Of a stretch of DNA of 64,000 nt, positions 14,461 to 27,300 are shown one piece after another; positions within the stretch are counted from its first letter, which is position 1, and every line of letters starts with the position of its first letter. The notes below the pieces were generated by a model. It searched no databases. It was not told where the DNA came from and saw nothing but the letters and a program-made list of their open reading frames with translations. The stretch comes from Vigna angularis (taxonomy: Eukaryota; Streptophyta; Magnoliopsida; Fabales; Fabaceae), in NCBI RefSeq assembly GCF_016808095.1, contig NC_068971.1:25440131-25504130 (forward strand), given 5' to 3'. The translations under genes were made by a program, and so were the position numbers.

Positions 14461-16790
14461 TAAAGAAAGTAGTGAGTAAAAGTATATGGCTTCAGTAACC
14501 AAGACCATATGCATGTATGACTTTGGTTTTAGTAGACCTGAAGCCAACGTTACAGAGAATTTTAAAAATTTTGCTGAATCAAGGCAATATACCTAGATGG
14601 CTTCGATTTTCCTAGAAGTAAAGCCAAAAATTTGTCCAAAATTTCAAAATTGTCATAGAGAATAATATTTTTTATTTTATTCACAGACATTAGGTTTTTG
14701 TTTTGAAAATAATCGAAGCCATAGAGGCTTAATTGCTTTAGTCTTATTAATAATCGAAGCCAAATGTTTGCGTAGGATAAATCTAAGTATAATTTTAAGA
14801 ACTCATCACTATTCATCGTCTCTATAATAGTATTTTTGAGAATTCATCTGCTCTATCACAATTGCAATTGCTCTGTTCACCACCGCAACTACTCCATTCA
14901 CTATTTTTTTCAACTACACTTTCAAAGCCAATGACAAATGCACTGGTCACAACATAACAAGTGATAAATATCGTTCTCTTCCAATTCACAACTTAATTAG
15001 ACACAAAAATAACAAAAACACAAGAAACTCTTTTTGGTATTTTGATCAAACAGTTGGTGTGCAAGGAAATGTAACATAGAGTATTCACAATTGTCAAGAT
15101 TATATTTCATCCACTTTATTCTCATGTATTCACAAACATTTCATTTCCATATTCAAGTCAAAATCACTTCACCAACATACTCAAATCCTATCCCTAGTAA
15201 CTTTAAGCCTATAATAACTCATCAAGTTTCAATTCCTTGAATCCTCAACAAGCAACCATGCATTAAGTTCAATAATCTTAAGATTACTAATGAATCATGT
15301 TCTATCCCAAGATACAAGCTCCATTAGGTATTCAATTTCAGTTACATGTTCAAGTCATATTTTCCAATACATTAAGAACAATAAATCAAGCCACAATAAG
15401 CATTAAGCATACAAATCAAATACTAAGTTTGAAAGGCAAAACATATGCATTAACATCACAAAATATATAAGATTCAATTTCTTACATCTAATCTCAACGA
15501 ATAAGAATAGTCCTCCATGATGGAGAACTTAGAGTTCTACAAATGGAAGAGATAAAGAAGAAATGAAAACCAAAGAAAGATACACCCCCCTTCCAAAGGT
15601 TCTTGGCATCTGCTCCATGCTCCAATTGTGTCTCCCCTTAGCATCTACACTTCCAATTTGTGACCCATCTTCCTCTTCAACCTTAAAAGGGGAAAAACTA
15701 CCATGGATGAAGGAGGAAACCCAAGGAGGCAAAGGAGAGTTTCCCAACACTAAAAACAGTCTCCAAAGGTCTCTCCCAAGTACCCTAGGTGATTTTATTT
15801 GTGTAAGAATTGAAGCTTCACTTTTTGCTTATCAAAGCTAATAGACTAGCCCAACAAATTCATTCTCGCCTAGTGAGGCCTAAAAACTGATCTTTCCTCA
15901 CTTGTAACTCGCTGGGCGAGTCATTTTTGCATCCAGAGACTCGAATATTGTAAGTTTAGGTTGTCAAACTCGCCCTACAAGTTAGCCTGAAGCCCAATGG
16001 TGATTTTCTGGTTGTCCGAGGGTAGTCCATGGCCATATAACCCTACATGTGAGTCTTTTCTTCATGTTTGTAGCCTTAGGTGTGATTCTAGAGCCCCTAA
16101 AGTGGATATTTATCTAAAAATAATTATTTCTTTTCCAATCATGCTTCCTTGAGTTCCAGCTTGTTTTCCTCCACCAGAATTACTTCTTATTTCTTTATTT
16201 CACACACTCAAAGAGAGGTTAGAGATAAAACAAGCATGTACTAACTAAAACACAAGAAAACATAAAAAACAAACTAAACTTGAGGGGAAAATAAGGTAAA
16301 AGTTATGAAGAAGTTTATTTATTCATGAAAGTATACACACAAAAATATGTAAAATCAATCGTTATCACTTGTCTCTCTTCCCTTTCCTTTTTCAACTACG
16401 CTCCATTCACCATTGTCTGCAACCCATTTCTGCATTCCGCCACTATTTGTTCTTACCACCACCATTGTATTTGTTCCCAACATTGTTACAACTAGTTTCA
16501 CACTCTCAGGTTCATAAAAGTTTAAATTGTTTTTATATATGTTTTAATATCATTTTGTATATTTGTATTAAAGTATTTTTTGTGTTAAATCTATTTTTTT
16601 TGCATGTATTTGTATATTCGTAATTATATATAGTTATATTTTGTTTATTTGATAATTGTCTTTAAGTTAGCTTTAATTACTCATTTGAGATTTAATACAA
16701 AAATTATGTATTACCTCCAATTTTTATAAAAAAAACTTGAATTTTTTAAAAGTTAATATAAAAGGAGACAATACTAATTATGTAAGCCAT
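14461..16790. repeat. Second, interrupted copy of the CACTA terminal region
   Basis: 14461-14860 matches the order of words at 4790-5110: 'ttcaaaattgtca', '..aatattttttat', 'cacagacattaggt', 'aatcgaagcc', 'ggataaatctaagtataat'. 16500-16790 matches 5590-5860, including 'gagatttaatacaaaaatta', 'ttagttaatataa-aggagacaat'. The two halves are separated by about 1.45 kb of unrelated sequence (about 14925-16380). The orientation is the same as in the copy at 4.1-5.9 kb. No transposase remnant follows this copy. Confidence 0.5.
14925..16380. mobile_element. Insertion splitting the second CACTA copy (unclassified)
   Basis: The flanking repeat is colinear on both sides. Near its ends this insert carries an imperfect inverted pair, 'caagtgataaatatcgtt' at about 14958 and 'aatcgttatcactt' at about 16358. 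It contains 'ctcgctgggcgagt' near 15910, a phrase type also found in the family A repeat at 37.7-37.9 kb. The frames at 15529-15841 have no recognisable product. The exact borders and class are not resolved. Confidence 0.35.
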
Positions 16791-18200
16791 TGGAACAACA
16801 AAGGCAACACATTTAACTTCTTATAATGGATTTTGATATATGTCTTAAAGTTAAATGTTAATTTTTACATATTATATATTAAAATAACAAATAATTCTTT
16901 GTTCTTTTACATATTATATTATAAAATGACTCGTATTGTTATCAAAAGAGAAATATTACTTTAAACAAAAGTGTCAAGGATTGAAATATGTTTTTCAACC
17001 ATTATGAACTCCTTGAAGATGAACTTTAATTAGTTCCTAATGATAAAAAGAAAATTCATTTACAAAAGACTCATCGACACTCAATTAAGAAAAACTTTAA
17101 TGATAACTATGGTGAATAACTTAGTATTAAATGAGTACTTTATTCAATATTTAATCACAATATCCTAGTTAGGATGAACCAAAACTAGAAGCACAAAGCC
17201 ATGTATGTCACAATTTTAATGGGGTGGAATTTGGTGGTGGTGAATGGATGATGTGTTTAAGGGTTCTCTAAGAGAAGTTGGACCAACTCTTTGAGAAAGG
17301 TGGCTAGAGGAAGCCACTTGGGGTTGCTCTAGCCTAGGATGACCTTATCAGAGTATGAGTGCACAAAATGACAACATAACATTACTATATTTCAAAGGTA
17401 ATTACATGAAGGAGAGACACCTCTATTTATAGGATAAGGTGTCTCAAAATGAGAAGAAACTTTAACCTAAAAGAGCCACTTTGGTTGGCTTGGAGAGCAA
17501 GGAGAAATCATCTCCAATAGAAGGGAGACAAGTGACAAAAATCTCATAATTGAGAGGGTGACATGTGACCACTACCTATTGAGAAAATCTCAATTCCTAG
17601 AGTGACATATGGCCACTAACTAGGTGTAAAAACTCTCAAATAGGGAGGAGAAACATATCTAGGACGAAAATAAGCTCCTTGTCCGCCAAGCTTGGCAAAA
17701 AATGTTGACCCCTTGGTCAACTCTAGCTTTGGACGTCCACCTTGGTCAAAGTTGGGATTTTGGCCCTTTTGTTGACTTAGGTGGTCAAAACCCTACTCTA
17801 CTCGGCCCAAAATACAAGGTCCAAATTGAAATCCTACATTACTAAGCCCATAATACAAAACTCAAATAAATCCTAGAGTACTTGGCCCAAAATACAAGGC
17901 CCATAATTATTCTTACTCTAAAAGCTCGATGATGGCTTAAAATGGCACAAAAGATGATGTCATCACTATTAGTATATATTTAATGCCCTTTAGGCCTCTA
18001 ATAACATGGTAAACAACAAAAAATATATTACTCTTAAATAAGTTTCTTAATACTGACTTTTAGTTTTATGTTCAATATTCAACTATTTTAAGTTGATGAA
18101 TAACAAAAAAATATCTTACATTTCAATATCTTTTTTAATTAAAAATTTAGACATTCGAGTAATTTAAAGGTGGGTAGGTACATAAAACCTCCAAGCTTGA
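16791..18200. repeat. Probable TE-derived non-coding sequence
   Basis: About 17160-17960 is less AT-rich than its surroundings and internally repetitive. 'ggcccaaaatacaagg' occurs at about 17813 and again near 17886, each with a 'catta/taatac' neighbour. A 'gagagggtgacatgtgaccact' type phrase is repeated near 17552 and 17600. It looks like a reverse-oriented LTR or leader of an unidentified retroelement. No termini or coding frames were found. Confidence 0.3.
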
Positions 18201-18625
18201 ATTCTGAGTAAGAAAAGGTGCGCCTAGCATACATGAGCATGGAGGGAAGCGTTGGGTATTGGTTCCGGGCCTGGAAGGAGAAAGTCAAGAATTGTTTTTG
18301 GGAAGGTCTGAAGGGAGCAATGATGGTGTGATTTAGAGGAAGGAATAGGGGTACAATCTTTGAAAGGTTGGCTGCCATTAACCATTCAAGGAGTGTGGAA
18401 GAATACATTCAAGATTTTGAAATCTTAGTGGGTCAGACAAAGGGAGTGGCGGAAGAGCAACTAATGGGGTACTTTCTCGCAAGACTGCAAGAGGGCATCC
18501 GATATCAAGTTCGACTCCATGACCCGCAAGAATTGAGGGCAGTTATGGGGATCACAAGGGGTATAGAGGAGGCCCACGACGGTGCGAAGGCTGGGAACTT
18601 GAGTATGACCAAGAATCAGGCATCT
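18200..18625 (+). pseudogene. Retroelement gag fragment
   Basis: Capsid-like (retrotrans_gag) piece of an LTR retroelement. An upstream part reads 'WFRAWKEKVKN' and has an in-frame stop near 18335. After it, 'SVEEYIQDFEILVGQTKG', 'EEQLMGYFLARLQ' and 'DPQELRAVM' follow from 18395 on. These match the usual 'YxxxFExLxxQ...LxxxFLxGLxxxI' order of plant gag proteins. No zinc knuckle, protease or RT follows. The reading frame changes near 18600, and the sequence then runs into a segment unlike gag. Confidence 0.7.
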
Positions 18626-19060
18626 TGGGGGCGAATGACAAGAGCAGTGACGCCGAGAGTGTGGGGTCCGTGCGGAAGGAGGGAAACATGGTGAGTAGGG
18701 TAGCGAAGGCGGGAAGTGATGATAAGGGTGAGGAAAAATCAATTTTTTCGTGGGTGAAAAGAGAAGAGGTTGAGCACAATCTAGTGAGAGTTGAAAAGAA
18801 TAATGATAACAATATAAGTAACAGTGAAGGTGTTGCGGAGAAAGAGATTATTGGTGTTGAAACAGTGAAGGTGGTGGATGTGGCCACCGAGGACCAAGGG
18901 AAGCAAAGGGGGCTTGCAGTTCTTGATACACCTGTAGAGGGGAGAAAGCTGCTTGAAACATTGAAAGACATCGAAGACCATTTTCTCAAGGCTTATGATT
19001 CTAGAAAAAGGTGACCAGAATGCTGGAAGTTAATAGAATCCAGGAAGAATGAAAGACATT
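18626..19060 (+). pseudogene. Possible captured fragment of a DUF632 (NRG2-like) plant gene
   Basis: The frame at 18625-19014 ends with 'TPVEGRKLLETLKDIEDHFLKAYDS'-type sequence. A one-base frame change near 19010 continues as 'VTRMLEVNRIQEE'. The pattern 'ELLExLKDIEDHFxxAYDSGKxVxxMLExNR' is, as I recall, the start of the plant DUF632 domain in nuclear or plasma-membrane proteins such as NRG2. The acidic, Asn-rich stretch before it is unassigned. Because it lies just after gag, the simplest reading is host-gene capture by a retroelement. The match is from memory and needs a search. Confidence 0.5.
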
Positions 19061-19323
19061 GGATGAGGATTTGCCACCACCCAAGTCTCTAGACCTGAAT
19101 TTGAGGGCAGTAGCCAATGAGTTCCCTTCATATGATAACGTGATTATGAAGAGGAGCCAGGATATCGAGTTTCACCGTTCCAACCTTGAGAACAAGGTTG
19201 TTCTGCAGCGGGGTGTAATGATAGGATATAAGGTAATAGGATATAATGGGTTTAGGATAGAAGGAAGAGGAAATGAGTCAAACGGTATTAACAGGGAAGC
19301 CGAATGGTAATAACAAGGGGGAC
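19061..19323 (+). other. Unassigned tail of the gag-bearing element
   Basis: An open frame (about 19059-19310) contains 'LNLRAVANEFPSYDNV' and 'FHRSNLENKVVLQRG'. I recall the second phrase only loosely, from other legume retroelement polyproteins. 'aacaagggggaca' at about 19311-19323 could be a polypurine tract. Confidence 0.3.
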
Positions 19324-19616
19324 ATGAGATAGAAGTCGAACGATATAAAGGCAGGGGGAAGCCGAACGATATAAAACCGAACAATATGTTGGGTAGTTAG
19401 AAGTGGGTTGCCTCTATAAGAAGGCAAGGGGAGTCTGATAGAGAGGTTGTAAAGTCTGGACTTTGACCAGAAGAGGAGGATTAGGCTCCTGTCTTCCTGA
19501 TTGTACATGTATCTTGTGAATTGAATACATAAACCCATTCTTTTTACAGTTTGAGTTCTTGTTTGTGTGTGTGAGTGCTTGAAGTCAGATAGGTTTCGTT
19601 ACCCATAAACCTATCA
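19324..19616 (+). repeat. Putative 3' LTR of the gag-bearing element
   Basis: It starts TGAGATAG directly after a purine block and ends '..aacctatca'. It contains three 'gaa(g/c)(t/c)cgaacgatata' repeats and an 'ttgaatacataaac' U5-like stretch. No matching 5' LTR exists in the window, so the ends are guesses. Confidence 0.35.
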
Positions 19617-22600
19617 GATCTTGAAATTTTTAAAATGTCTCATGTAGCAACAATTTTCTCGCTTCTTAGACATTATCCAAGAAAACAGTTAAACTTGTTA
19701 TTTAAACTTTCATTTTTCTCTATTCCTTGTTTTACATTTTCTTTAGGTTTTGCGAGCATTTTGGCAAGTTTCTTGTTCTCCATTTACAATCTTTGGTAGC
19801 TTTTGTTCATTTGTTTTAGGCATGTTTTTTTTTTCTCATCATGTCTTATATTCATCTCTAATTTCTTTCATGGTGATAGCCCCCATTTTAAGTGAGGAGT
19901 TTATTAGCATCAAAGATAGTCATTTTTCAAATAGTTTAGAGTTTATTAATAATTTTCTTTGTATGACATTAATAATATCTTGAGGGATTTCGTTGAAGAT
20001 TTCTTAACTTCTTTTAATGTTTGCACTGATAGTATGATGAAACATATTATGATCGAGGGTTCTATTGACAAAGAGAAGGTGTACATAAACCTCCTATAAA
20101 TGTTCTTTACTTTTATTACATGAGCTCTTCTTTTAGTAATTTAATGTTCTTTTCCTGTAACACCTAATTAATTTAACCTAAATAGTTAAGCTTTCTTGAT
20201 AGGATTACAAATTATTTGTCTAACATCTTTTAATAAGTCCCACCATATATAAATTCACCTATTTTTATTAGTTAAAACAACTCTAAAATTGGTTGAATAG
20301 TTGGAATGATGCCCAACATAATCCCCATTTACCATATACCTTGATCTTAAAAAAAACAAAAATAAATACTTCATGTCAAATGTTCACCCATGTATATAAA
20401 AAAAAAGCTTTCTTTTTTTACTCAAATGTCACAACTCAATTCCTATTATATTGGTAAATTCCTAATAAATTTTAGTTGAGAGTAGAGTATTGTCTCAGGG
20501 TCAAGGATTAGGTTGATATAAAATTATCAAAACCTCTATATATATAGAAGGTCTAGTAGCTCGATTGAAGGGTAAGAACCTAGCTTCTTAGCATCTTGTC
20601 TTCTTTTTCTTGGTATGCTAATCTTTGTTTGCTTTATGCATAATTCATTAGGAAATTCTTTGATTATAAACAATCAAGCACTAATGCTTTGGGCAGCAAC
20701 TTTAAGGAGTCCAGGGTATTCCTTCTTACATCCTATTACTTCCGAAATTTATTTTCTGTAATACAATAAACACTTCCGAAAATTCTTTTCCGAAAAGCAA
20801 TCATTCCTCCCTGTCGTACGGAAATTTTTTCAGTAACTTTTTGTGGGGTGAGAGAAATTTGACAGGGTTTAGGAAGCAATACCCTATAGTTTCAAAGGCC
20901 TTAAAAATGTAGGAAGTTGAGGCCTACTCATCCAATCCCACAATTGAAGTGTCACCAACCACCTTGAAGATCCTTATCTTAGACTCTCCTTGTCCAACCA
21001 TTTAGTCATTAAGGTCTCCTTGAGTATTATCCCACATAAAATTGACTTGGCCTCCACCAATTGCTGATACTTTTAGATCAAAATGCTTTGTCTTGTTGAT
21101 CCAGACCAAAGTTGTCTAAGTATGTTATAGATGATGATCTAGTTGATGATTGATTTTTGTATCTTTGTATGAAAGTATATGATTTTTTTTACTATGTTTA
21201 TCTCCTTTTACTTTAGTTGAAAATTTCTATTTTGTTTACTTGACTTTTTATTTAATTTGCCAAAAATATTTTTTGACTTTAATAAGATCTATATTGAAAA
21301 CTATGATTCATAGTGTTTCTTTTAATATAAAATTATCTTTTTATGATGAAGATAAAACATTAAAAAGTTTTTTGTATTTTTTTCACAGTACCCTCTTTGT
21401 GATATATAGAATTGATTTTTGTTTGACATCGAAAGAAACACATTACTAATTGGTATCTATCCTTGTGAGAGAATATTTAAATGGAGCGTTTGAAAAATTC
21501 CTATATAAATAGAAAAGACAAGATTTGATATAGTCTATGATGGTAACCAGATTCATGAGCACGTCAAATTAGTGTTCATACACAAGTGATGGTTACTTTA
21601 TTCATTCCCATTATCTGAAGTAATAACTACACGTGTCTTAAACAAAATTGACGTGACAATGATTTTGTGTGATTAAATTCTCATTTGTGTTTTTAAGCAT
21701 GCCATTTATTTTTTAATTTACTCTCGACATTGATATTCGTTTTTAACTTGGTTTTTCTACGCAATTTTTTTCTAAAATGTTATATCTTAAAAAATGTAGA
21801 ATGGAATAAGGTTTTATACACCACCTACTTACCTTCTGATTAAGCTTTGTGATACAAATAATTTAACCAAATACATTTACTTATACTGGAAATAATTAAT
21901 CATGCATTCAAGTCTTTTATTGTTTGATGTGTTCATGACTCATCAAACATCATTGAAGAAGAAATAGGTGGACAAAAATAGATTATTAACGTAAGTTGAA
22001 ACTTTCTTGGCGTGGCTTATAAGAAGGTTGACTGACAATTTAAATATGTTGCAAGGTCTATTTATGGTGGAATTGACACTTCCTTGACGTGGTTTAGAGC
22101 AAGAAAATGAGTTGTTGAGAGGGATTGTTGTCAATAATCTCATTTTCTGTGGAAAATGATTCTGCAGTTTCTAGGGAATGGATGTTCAGTTTTGTAATAA
22201 GGTATGAAGTTGTGCAGTTAGCAACTTAATATGGAAGAGTTTATTTTAAAAAGCGTATGCTGAAAATTTTGTAACAGGTGGTAGAAATTTAACAGGGACC
22301 TTTTACAAGGGCAGTCTTGGTGGTGGTTACACACATTAGTGGGATTTCTTTGATAATCCATATCCATCCATCAAAGACTATGTTAATACCTTTTTTTTTC
22401 AAGTTGATTTAATTGGTTTAAGTAATCATTCAAGAGTGTTTTCTTTTGTTGTAATAGAGTCATTCTCGATGCATTGTATCCATGAGGAATATAAAATCAT
22501 TGATATTATTATTTGCATCAAACAAATATGAATTCACATAATAGAGATTTTTTACAAGATTAAAAAGCAACCTAGAAAAATAGAACATTCTAACTATGAG

Positions 22601-23222
22601 AGCGTTGACATGATCTATGCCTTTTTATATTAAACGTCCTTTCTAAATGATCATTCTTCATTTCTTTTAATGAACTATTCTCATATTTATGTTTTGTTGA
22701 CAAAAAAACATACTTATGTTTTAATCTATTTTTATCAATTTAACAACCAATTTCGATTCAACCAAATATTTCTTCATTGACATTTGAGCTCATACTAATT
22801 CTAGTACCATAAAATTTTAATAAATGAGTTTTTTACTATGGATAAGAACTTTTATAAGTTTTTTGACAAAACTTATTCTTGTTTTCCTTTCTTTTTGTTC
22901 CTTTGTCTAATACATTGATACAAACCCATAAGGATAATTAACTTGAACATATTTTAAAATTAACTTGGAATTTTTTACTTAAAATTGAACAATTTGTTAT
23001 TGATGGTAAAACTTTTTACTCCTCCAATCATCGTAAATAAAATATCACATCTATTTAGAAGTAAATAAAACCAATAATAAAAAAAAGTAGTAGAAAATAG
23101 TGAAAAAAAGCCTATAAAAGAAAGAAAAAAACTTAAGAAGAAGATAACATGCAACTACTCAAACGCTTAGACATAACAAGAATAAAATAATTGAATATTT
23201 CTTCAAACAATTTTCCTTTATC
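19617..23222. other. Gene-free AT-rich stretch
   Basis: No protein with recognisable features was found on either strand; the short frames at 19750, 21240 and 21943 are low-complexity. 20750-20840 contains 'cttccgaaa' repeated in direct and inverted form, a possible small inverted-repeat element without clear ends. Confidence 0.45.
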
Positions 23223-23227
23223 ACACT

Positions 23228-23588
23228 TGTTATGTAGTAAGATATTTATTAGATAGAATATCTTAGATATTTTAAGCAGTTAAGATATTTAGGAGTAACT
23301 AATCACATTTTTAAGTAAGGTTATTTGGCTTATAAGTACAATGGCAAGGCAAAAGTTCAGGTACGTTCCTTCTACGTTCTAGAGACTCTAGATAATATTC
23401 TACAGTGATAATACAATCACTTTCTTGAGAGCTGAGGCTCCATAACTCACATCTGACTTGAGCGTCGGAGTATCTTCGCAGGTACCTCCCCCTCCTTTGG
23501 AGCATGAACGACAACAATTGAGGAAAAGCAAGCGTCCCAGACATCTAGAAGCAACAAAGACACATCGGACAACATTTACACCGAAACA
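23228..23588 (+). repeat. 5' LTR of the non-coding element
   Basis: 361 bp. By eye it differs from the 3' LTR at about 12 positions, 11 of them transitions, with no indels. Near 23455 it carries 'gacttgagcgtcggagt' followed by 'cttcgcaggtacc', nearly identical to the U5 part of the Tat element's LTR. Confidence 0.92.
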
Positions 23589-23591
23589 TTT

Positions 23592-23610
23592 TGGCGCCCA
23601 CCGTGGGGCC
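23592..23610 (+). other. Primer-binding site
   Basis: TGGCGCCCACCGTGGGGCC lies three bases after the LTR. The first seven bases match the complement of a tRNA ending GGCGCCA (tRNA-Asp type in plants). The sequence is identical to the one at 50659. Confidence 0.75.
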
Positions 23611-23886
23611 GAGTGCCATCCCACAGAAGCCACAAGAGGAGCCTCGGCCTCGACGAATCACTTCTTCGGATAAAGCTACTCCATCAAGATGAAGCTACCG
23701 CATCACCGCCAGGAGTCTCCTCCGCGAGCCATTGACGCCACCGCGAGCACCTCTGCAAAATCGCGCCTGTGAGCACCTATGCGAAATCGCACCCCTTTGC
23801 GGGTCAGACCCAGCGCAGAGACAACCCCCAAATCGGGTCCGTCCATCAGACTCCGTAGCGCCACCAGGCACCACTGTCACTGAGGC

Positions 23887-24937
23887 ACCATTAGTCCATC
23901 CCAAACCTGGGGATGAATCATCCTCCGCATCTTCCGCAGCACCCACGGCATCCACGCACCCTTCGGATTCTGCCTCCACGTCGTCCAAATTCCTATTCCC
24001 CAAAGGTCAAACTCCGGACACGACGGCTCAATCACCAACATGATCGGCAACTTAGTGTTGGCGAATCTCTGAACAGATGTTTACTTCTCTGTTTGGGGAC
24101 GTTCTCATCCGGTCCAGCCTCACGTCATCCTCCAGCATCGTTCAGTACAGTCTTCGTGCAAACTCGATGTCACCGCCGTCCATTGTAAAAACGCGGGCGG
24201 TAACTAACACCTCCATCACCTTGGCCTGAACCCTATTTTTAAGGGTTAGAGACTGAACCGTCCGGTCCGTCCGACACATAGACCGAACGATCCCTCAAGG
24301 TCGTCCAACCAGGTCGACCATCAAGAAAACCTAGCGCACGCAAGTATAAAGGCAATCTACCTATTATGGAACATGGTAGGTGTCCGTCAACTCGCCCTCA
24401 AATCTTTCGGCCTTCTCGGCACCATTAGTCCATCCCAAACCTGGGGATGAATCATCCTCCGCATCTTCCGCAGCACCCTTCGGATTCTGCCTCCACGTCG
24501 TCCAAATTCCTATTCCCCAAAGGTCAAACTCCGGACACGACGGCTCAATCACCAACATGATCGGCAACTTAGTGTTGGCGAATCTCTGAACAGATGTTTA
24601 CTTCTCTGTTTGGGGACGTTCTCATCCGGTCCAGCCTCACGTCATCCTCCAGCATCGTTCAGTACAGTCTTCGTGCAAACTCGATGTCACCGCCGTCCAT
24701 TGTAAAAACGCGGGCGGTAACTAACACCTCCATCACCTTGGCCTGAACCCTATTTTTAAGGGTTAGAGATTGAACCGTCCGGTCCGTCCGACACATAGAC
24801 CGAACGATCCCTCAAGGTCGTCCAACCAGGTCGACCATCAAGAAAACCTAGCGCATGCAAGTATAAAGGCAATCTACCTATTATGGAACATGGTAGGTGT
24901 CCGTCAACTCGCCCTCAAATCTTTCGGCCTTCTCGGC
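23887..24937 (+). repeat. Tandem direct duplication inside the non-coding element
   Basis: 23887-24420 (534 bp) is repeated at 24421-24937 (517 bp). By eye the two are nearly identical except for a 17-bp gap after 'gcaccc', where the first copy has an extra short imperfect repeat. The duplicated segment runs from 'accattagtcc' to 'ccttctcggc'. Confidence 0.9.
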
Positions 24938-25200
24938 ACTAGAGCGTTCAAGCATTTGGCCGTTCGGCCTCGCAAGTTTTCGGTCCTTCGACCTCAACCA
25001 CCAGGCCATTCGTGGCCTCAAATTCTCAAGCGTTCGGTCGTTCGGCATCAGTGGTATTCACCCTTTAGCTTCAACCGCTCGACCATCCATGGCTACGAGC
25101 GCTCCAGCATTCGGCCGTTCGACCTCCCTGACGTTCGATCGCTAGGCCTCAACCCCTTCGGCCTCAATCGTTCCGCTTTCCGTGGCCTCAAGCGTCCAGT

Positions 25201-25560
25201 TAATTTTCAGCCTCAAACGTTCCTGCCTTCGGCCACTCAGCCTCACAGACGTTCGGCCTCAATGATGTTCGGCCGCTTGGCCTCAACCGTTCGGCCATTC
25301 GGTCTCATTTGACGTTCGGCAAATTTTCAGCCTCAAACGTTCCTGCTTTCGGCCACTCAGCCTCACGGACATTCGACCTCAATGACGTTCGGCCGCTTGG
25401 CCTCAACCGTTCGACCATTCGGTCTCATTTGACGTTCGGCAAATTTTCAGCCTCAAACGTTCCTGCTTTCGGCCACTCATCCTCACGGACGTTCGGTCTC
25501 AATGACGTTCGGCCGCTTGGTCTCAACCGTTCGGCCATTCGGCCTCCCTGACGTTCGGCA
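25201..25560 (+). repeat. Three 120-bp tandem units
   Basis: Units start at 25201, 25321 and 25441 with 'aattttcagcctcaaacgtt' and run to '..tgacgttcggc'. The spacing is exactly 120 bp with few substitutions, so this amplification is younger than the rest of the domain. Confidence 0.9.
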
Positions 25561-26899
25561 GCTTGGCCTTAACCGTTCGGCACTTCGCTCTCACTGACGT
25601 TCGGCCGCTAGGCCTCAACACCTTCGGCCTCAATCGTTCGGCTTTCCGTGGTCTCAAGCGGCCAGCATTTTTCCTCACTGACGTTCGGCAACTCGCATTC
25701 TTCCTTATTGACGTTCGGTCTCTAGTGCTTGGCCACACATGGTCTCGTGTTCAAACATTCAACCGTTCGGCCATTCGGTGTCATTGCCGTTCGGCAATTT
25801 TCAAGACGACCATCAAGAACGAGTGTCAAAAACTAGGACCTACCTTTGACCAACTGTCGTCAACCTCCAAGACAAGACGATCCTGTCATCCTCTAAAGGT
25901 CGCCCATCCAGGTCGACCATCGAGAACGAGCCGCACTCAAAGGTCGTCCGTCTAGGTCGACCGACAAGACCGAGTGTGTATCATGACCGATCGGCAGAAC
26001 CGAGTGGCTACGCACCCAAGATTGACATCCTTGGCCGCTCACCCTTCTAACCGGGCCTCACGACCATTCCATGACCACAAGCGTTCCACCACTCATCCGT
26101 CCGGCCTCACATATTGTCGGCTCTTCGTCCTCAAATACTCCAACATTCGGCCAAACTAATGCTCGGTTATTGAACCTCCATGACGTTCGGTCGCTTGCTC
26201 TCAAACGTTCGGGCATTCGATCTCACGGACGTTCGGCCCTACTCATGATCGGCCATTTGACCTAACTGACGTTCGGCTTCAAGCGTCCAGCACTCAGCCT
26301 CACTGACGTTCGGCCATTCGGCCTCTACCGCTAGGCCATTCGCGTCTCAAGCGTTCCAGCATTCGTTCTCACAGACGTTCGGCACACAGCCTCTACCGCT
26401 CGGTCATCCATGGCCTCAAATACTCCTTCATTCGGCAATTCGGATCCACCAGCGTTTGACCTTTCGACCAACTGATGCTCGGCCATTGGCCATCAATGAC
26501 ATTCGGCCGCTTAACCTCAACCACTCGGCCACCCGTTGCCTCAAGCTTTCCAACATTCGGCTATTCGGCCTCATTGACGTTCGGCCATTCGGTCCTACTA
26601 ACGTTCGACCGCCAGGTTTAAATCTCGATCGAACGGTCTCACCTATATGTTTAATATTATGTCTTACAGGTCACAAGAGACGGTCAACTGAAGACCGAGC
26701 GATCTTACTATCTAAACTGATCGGCCTTATAACAATCTATTTTTTATATTAATTTTCTAAACCTTGTAAATACATTGGTTTGTCTGGCTACTCTTTTTCT
26801 CTAATTCTACAACGCATATAAGCACATCTTGCATACATAGACGGACACCAGAGATTCGTCCATGCTGAAACACTCAAAATCGGGAGAACACTCCTAGAC

Positions 26900-26985
26900 C
26901 TGGTAGATGTTCACCCTAGAACACCCAGGTGCATGGAATAAAGGGATACACTCCCGCTGGTAGATGTTCGCTCTAGAACACCCAG
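26900..26985 (+). repeat. Two copies of the 29-nt hairpin motif shared with the Tat element
   Basis: Copies at 26900-26928 and 26957-26985. Each has the form CTGG-TAGA-TGTTC, a 6-nt loop, GAACA-C-CCAG. The arms TGTTC/GAACA and CTGG/CCAG pair with a bulge. The same motif occurs three times at 56055-56183. Confidence 0.8.
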
Positions 26986-27003
26986 AACTTCAAATTATGA
27001 AGC

Positions 27004-27300
27004 ATTTGGCCGTTCGGCCTCAAAGGCATTCGCCCTTTTGGTTTCAACCGTTCGACCATCCATGGCCACGAGCGTTCAAACATTCGGTCGTTCGGCCTCA
27101 AAGGTATTCGCCCTTTGGTTTCAACCGCTCGACAATCCATGACCACGAGAGTTCAAGCATTCGGCCGTTCGGCCTCAAGGGTATTCGCCCTTTGGTTTCA
27201 ACCGCTCGACCATCCCTGTCCACGAGCGTTCAAACATTCGGCCGTTCGGCCTCAAAGGTATTCGCCCTTTGGTTTCAACCGCTCGACCATCGCCACTAGC
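27004..27300 (+). repeat. Tandem 77-bp units
   Basis: The block 'attcgg.cgttcggcctcaa' recurs at about 27004, 27082, 27159 and 27236, each followed by 'ttcgccctttggtttcaacc' and a 'cgaccatcc' segment. One unit has an extra T. Confidence 0.9.

Noticed and set aside
24770..25312. 180-codon frame, and the similar 167-codon frame at 27115-27618, in the repeat domain
   Set aside because: They encode only translations of the TTCGGCC repeats (His-Ser-Ala-Phe-Arg type periodicity), overlap other frames on both strands and lack any domain.
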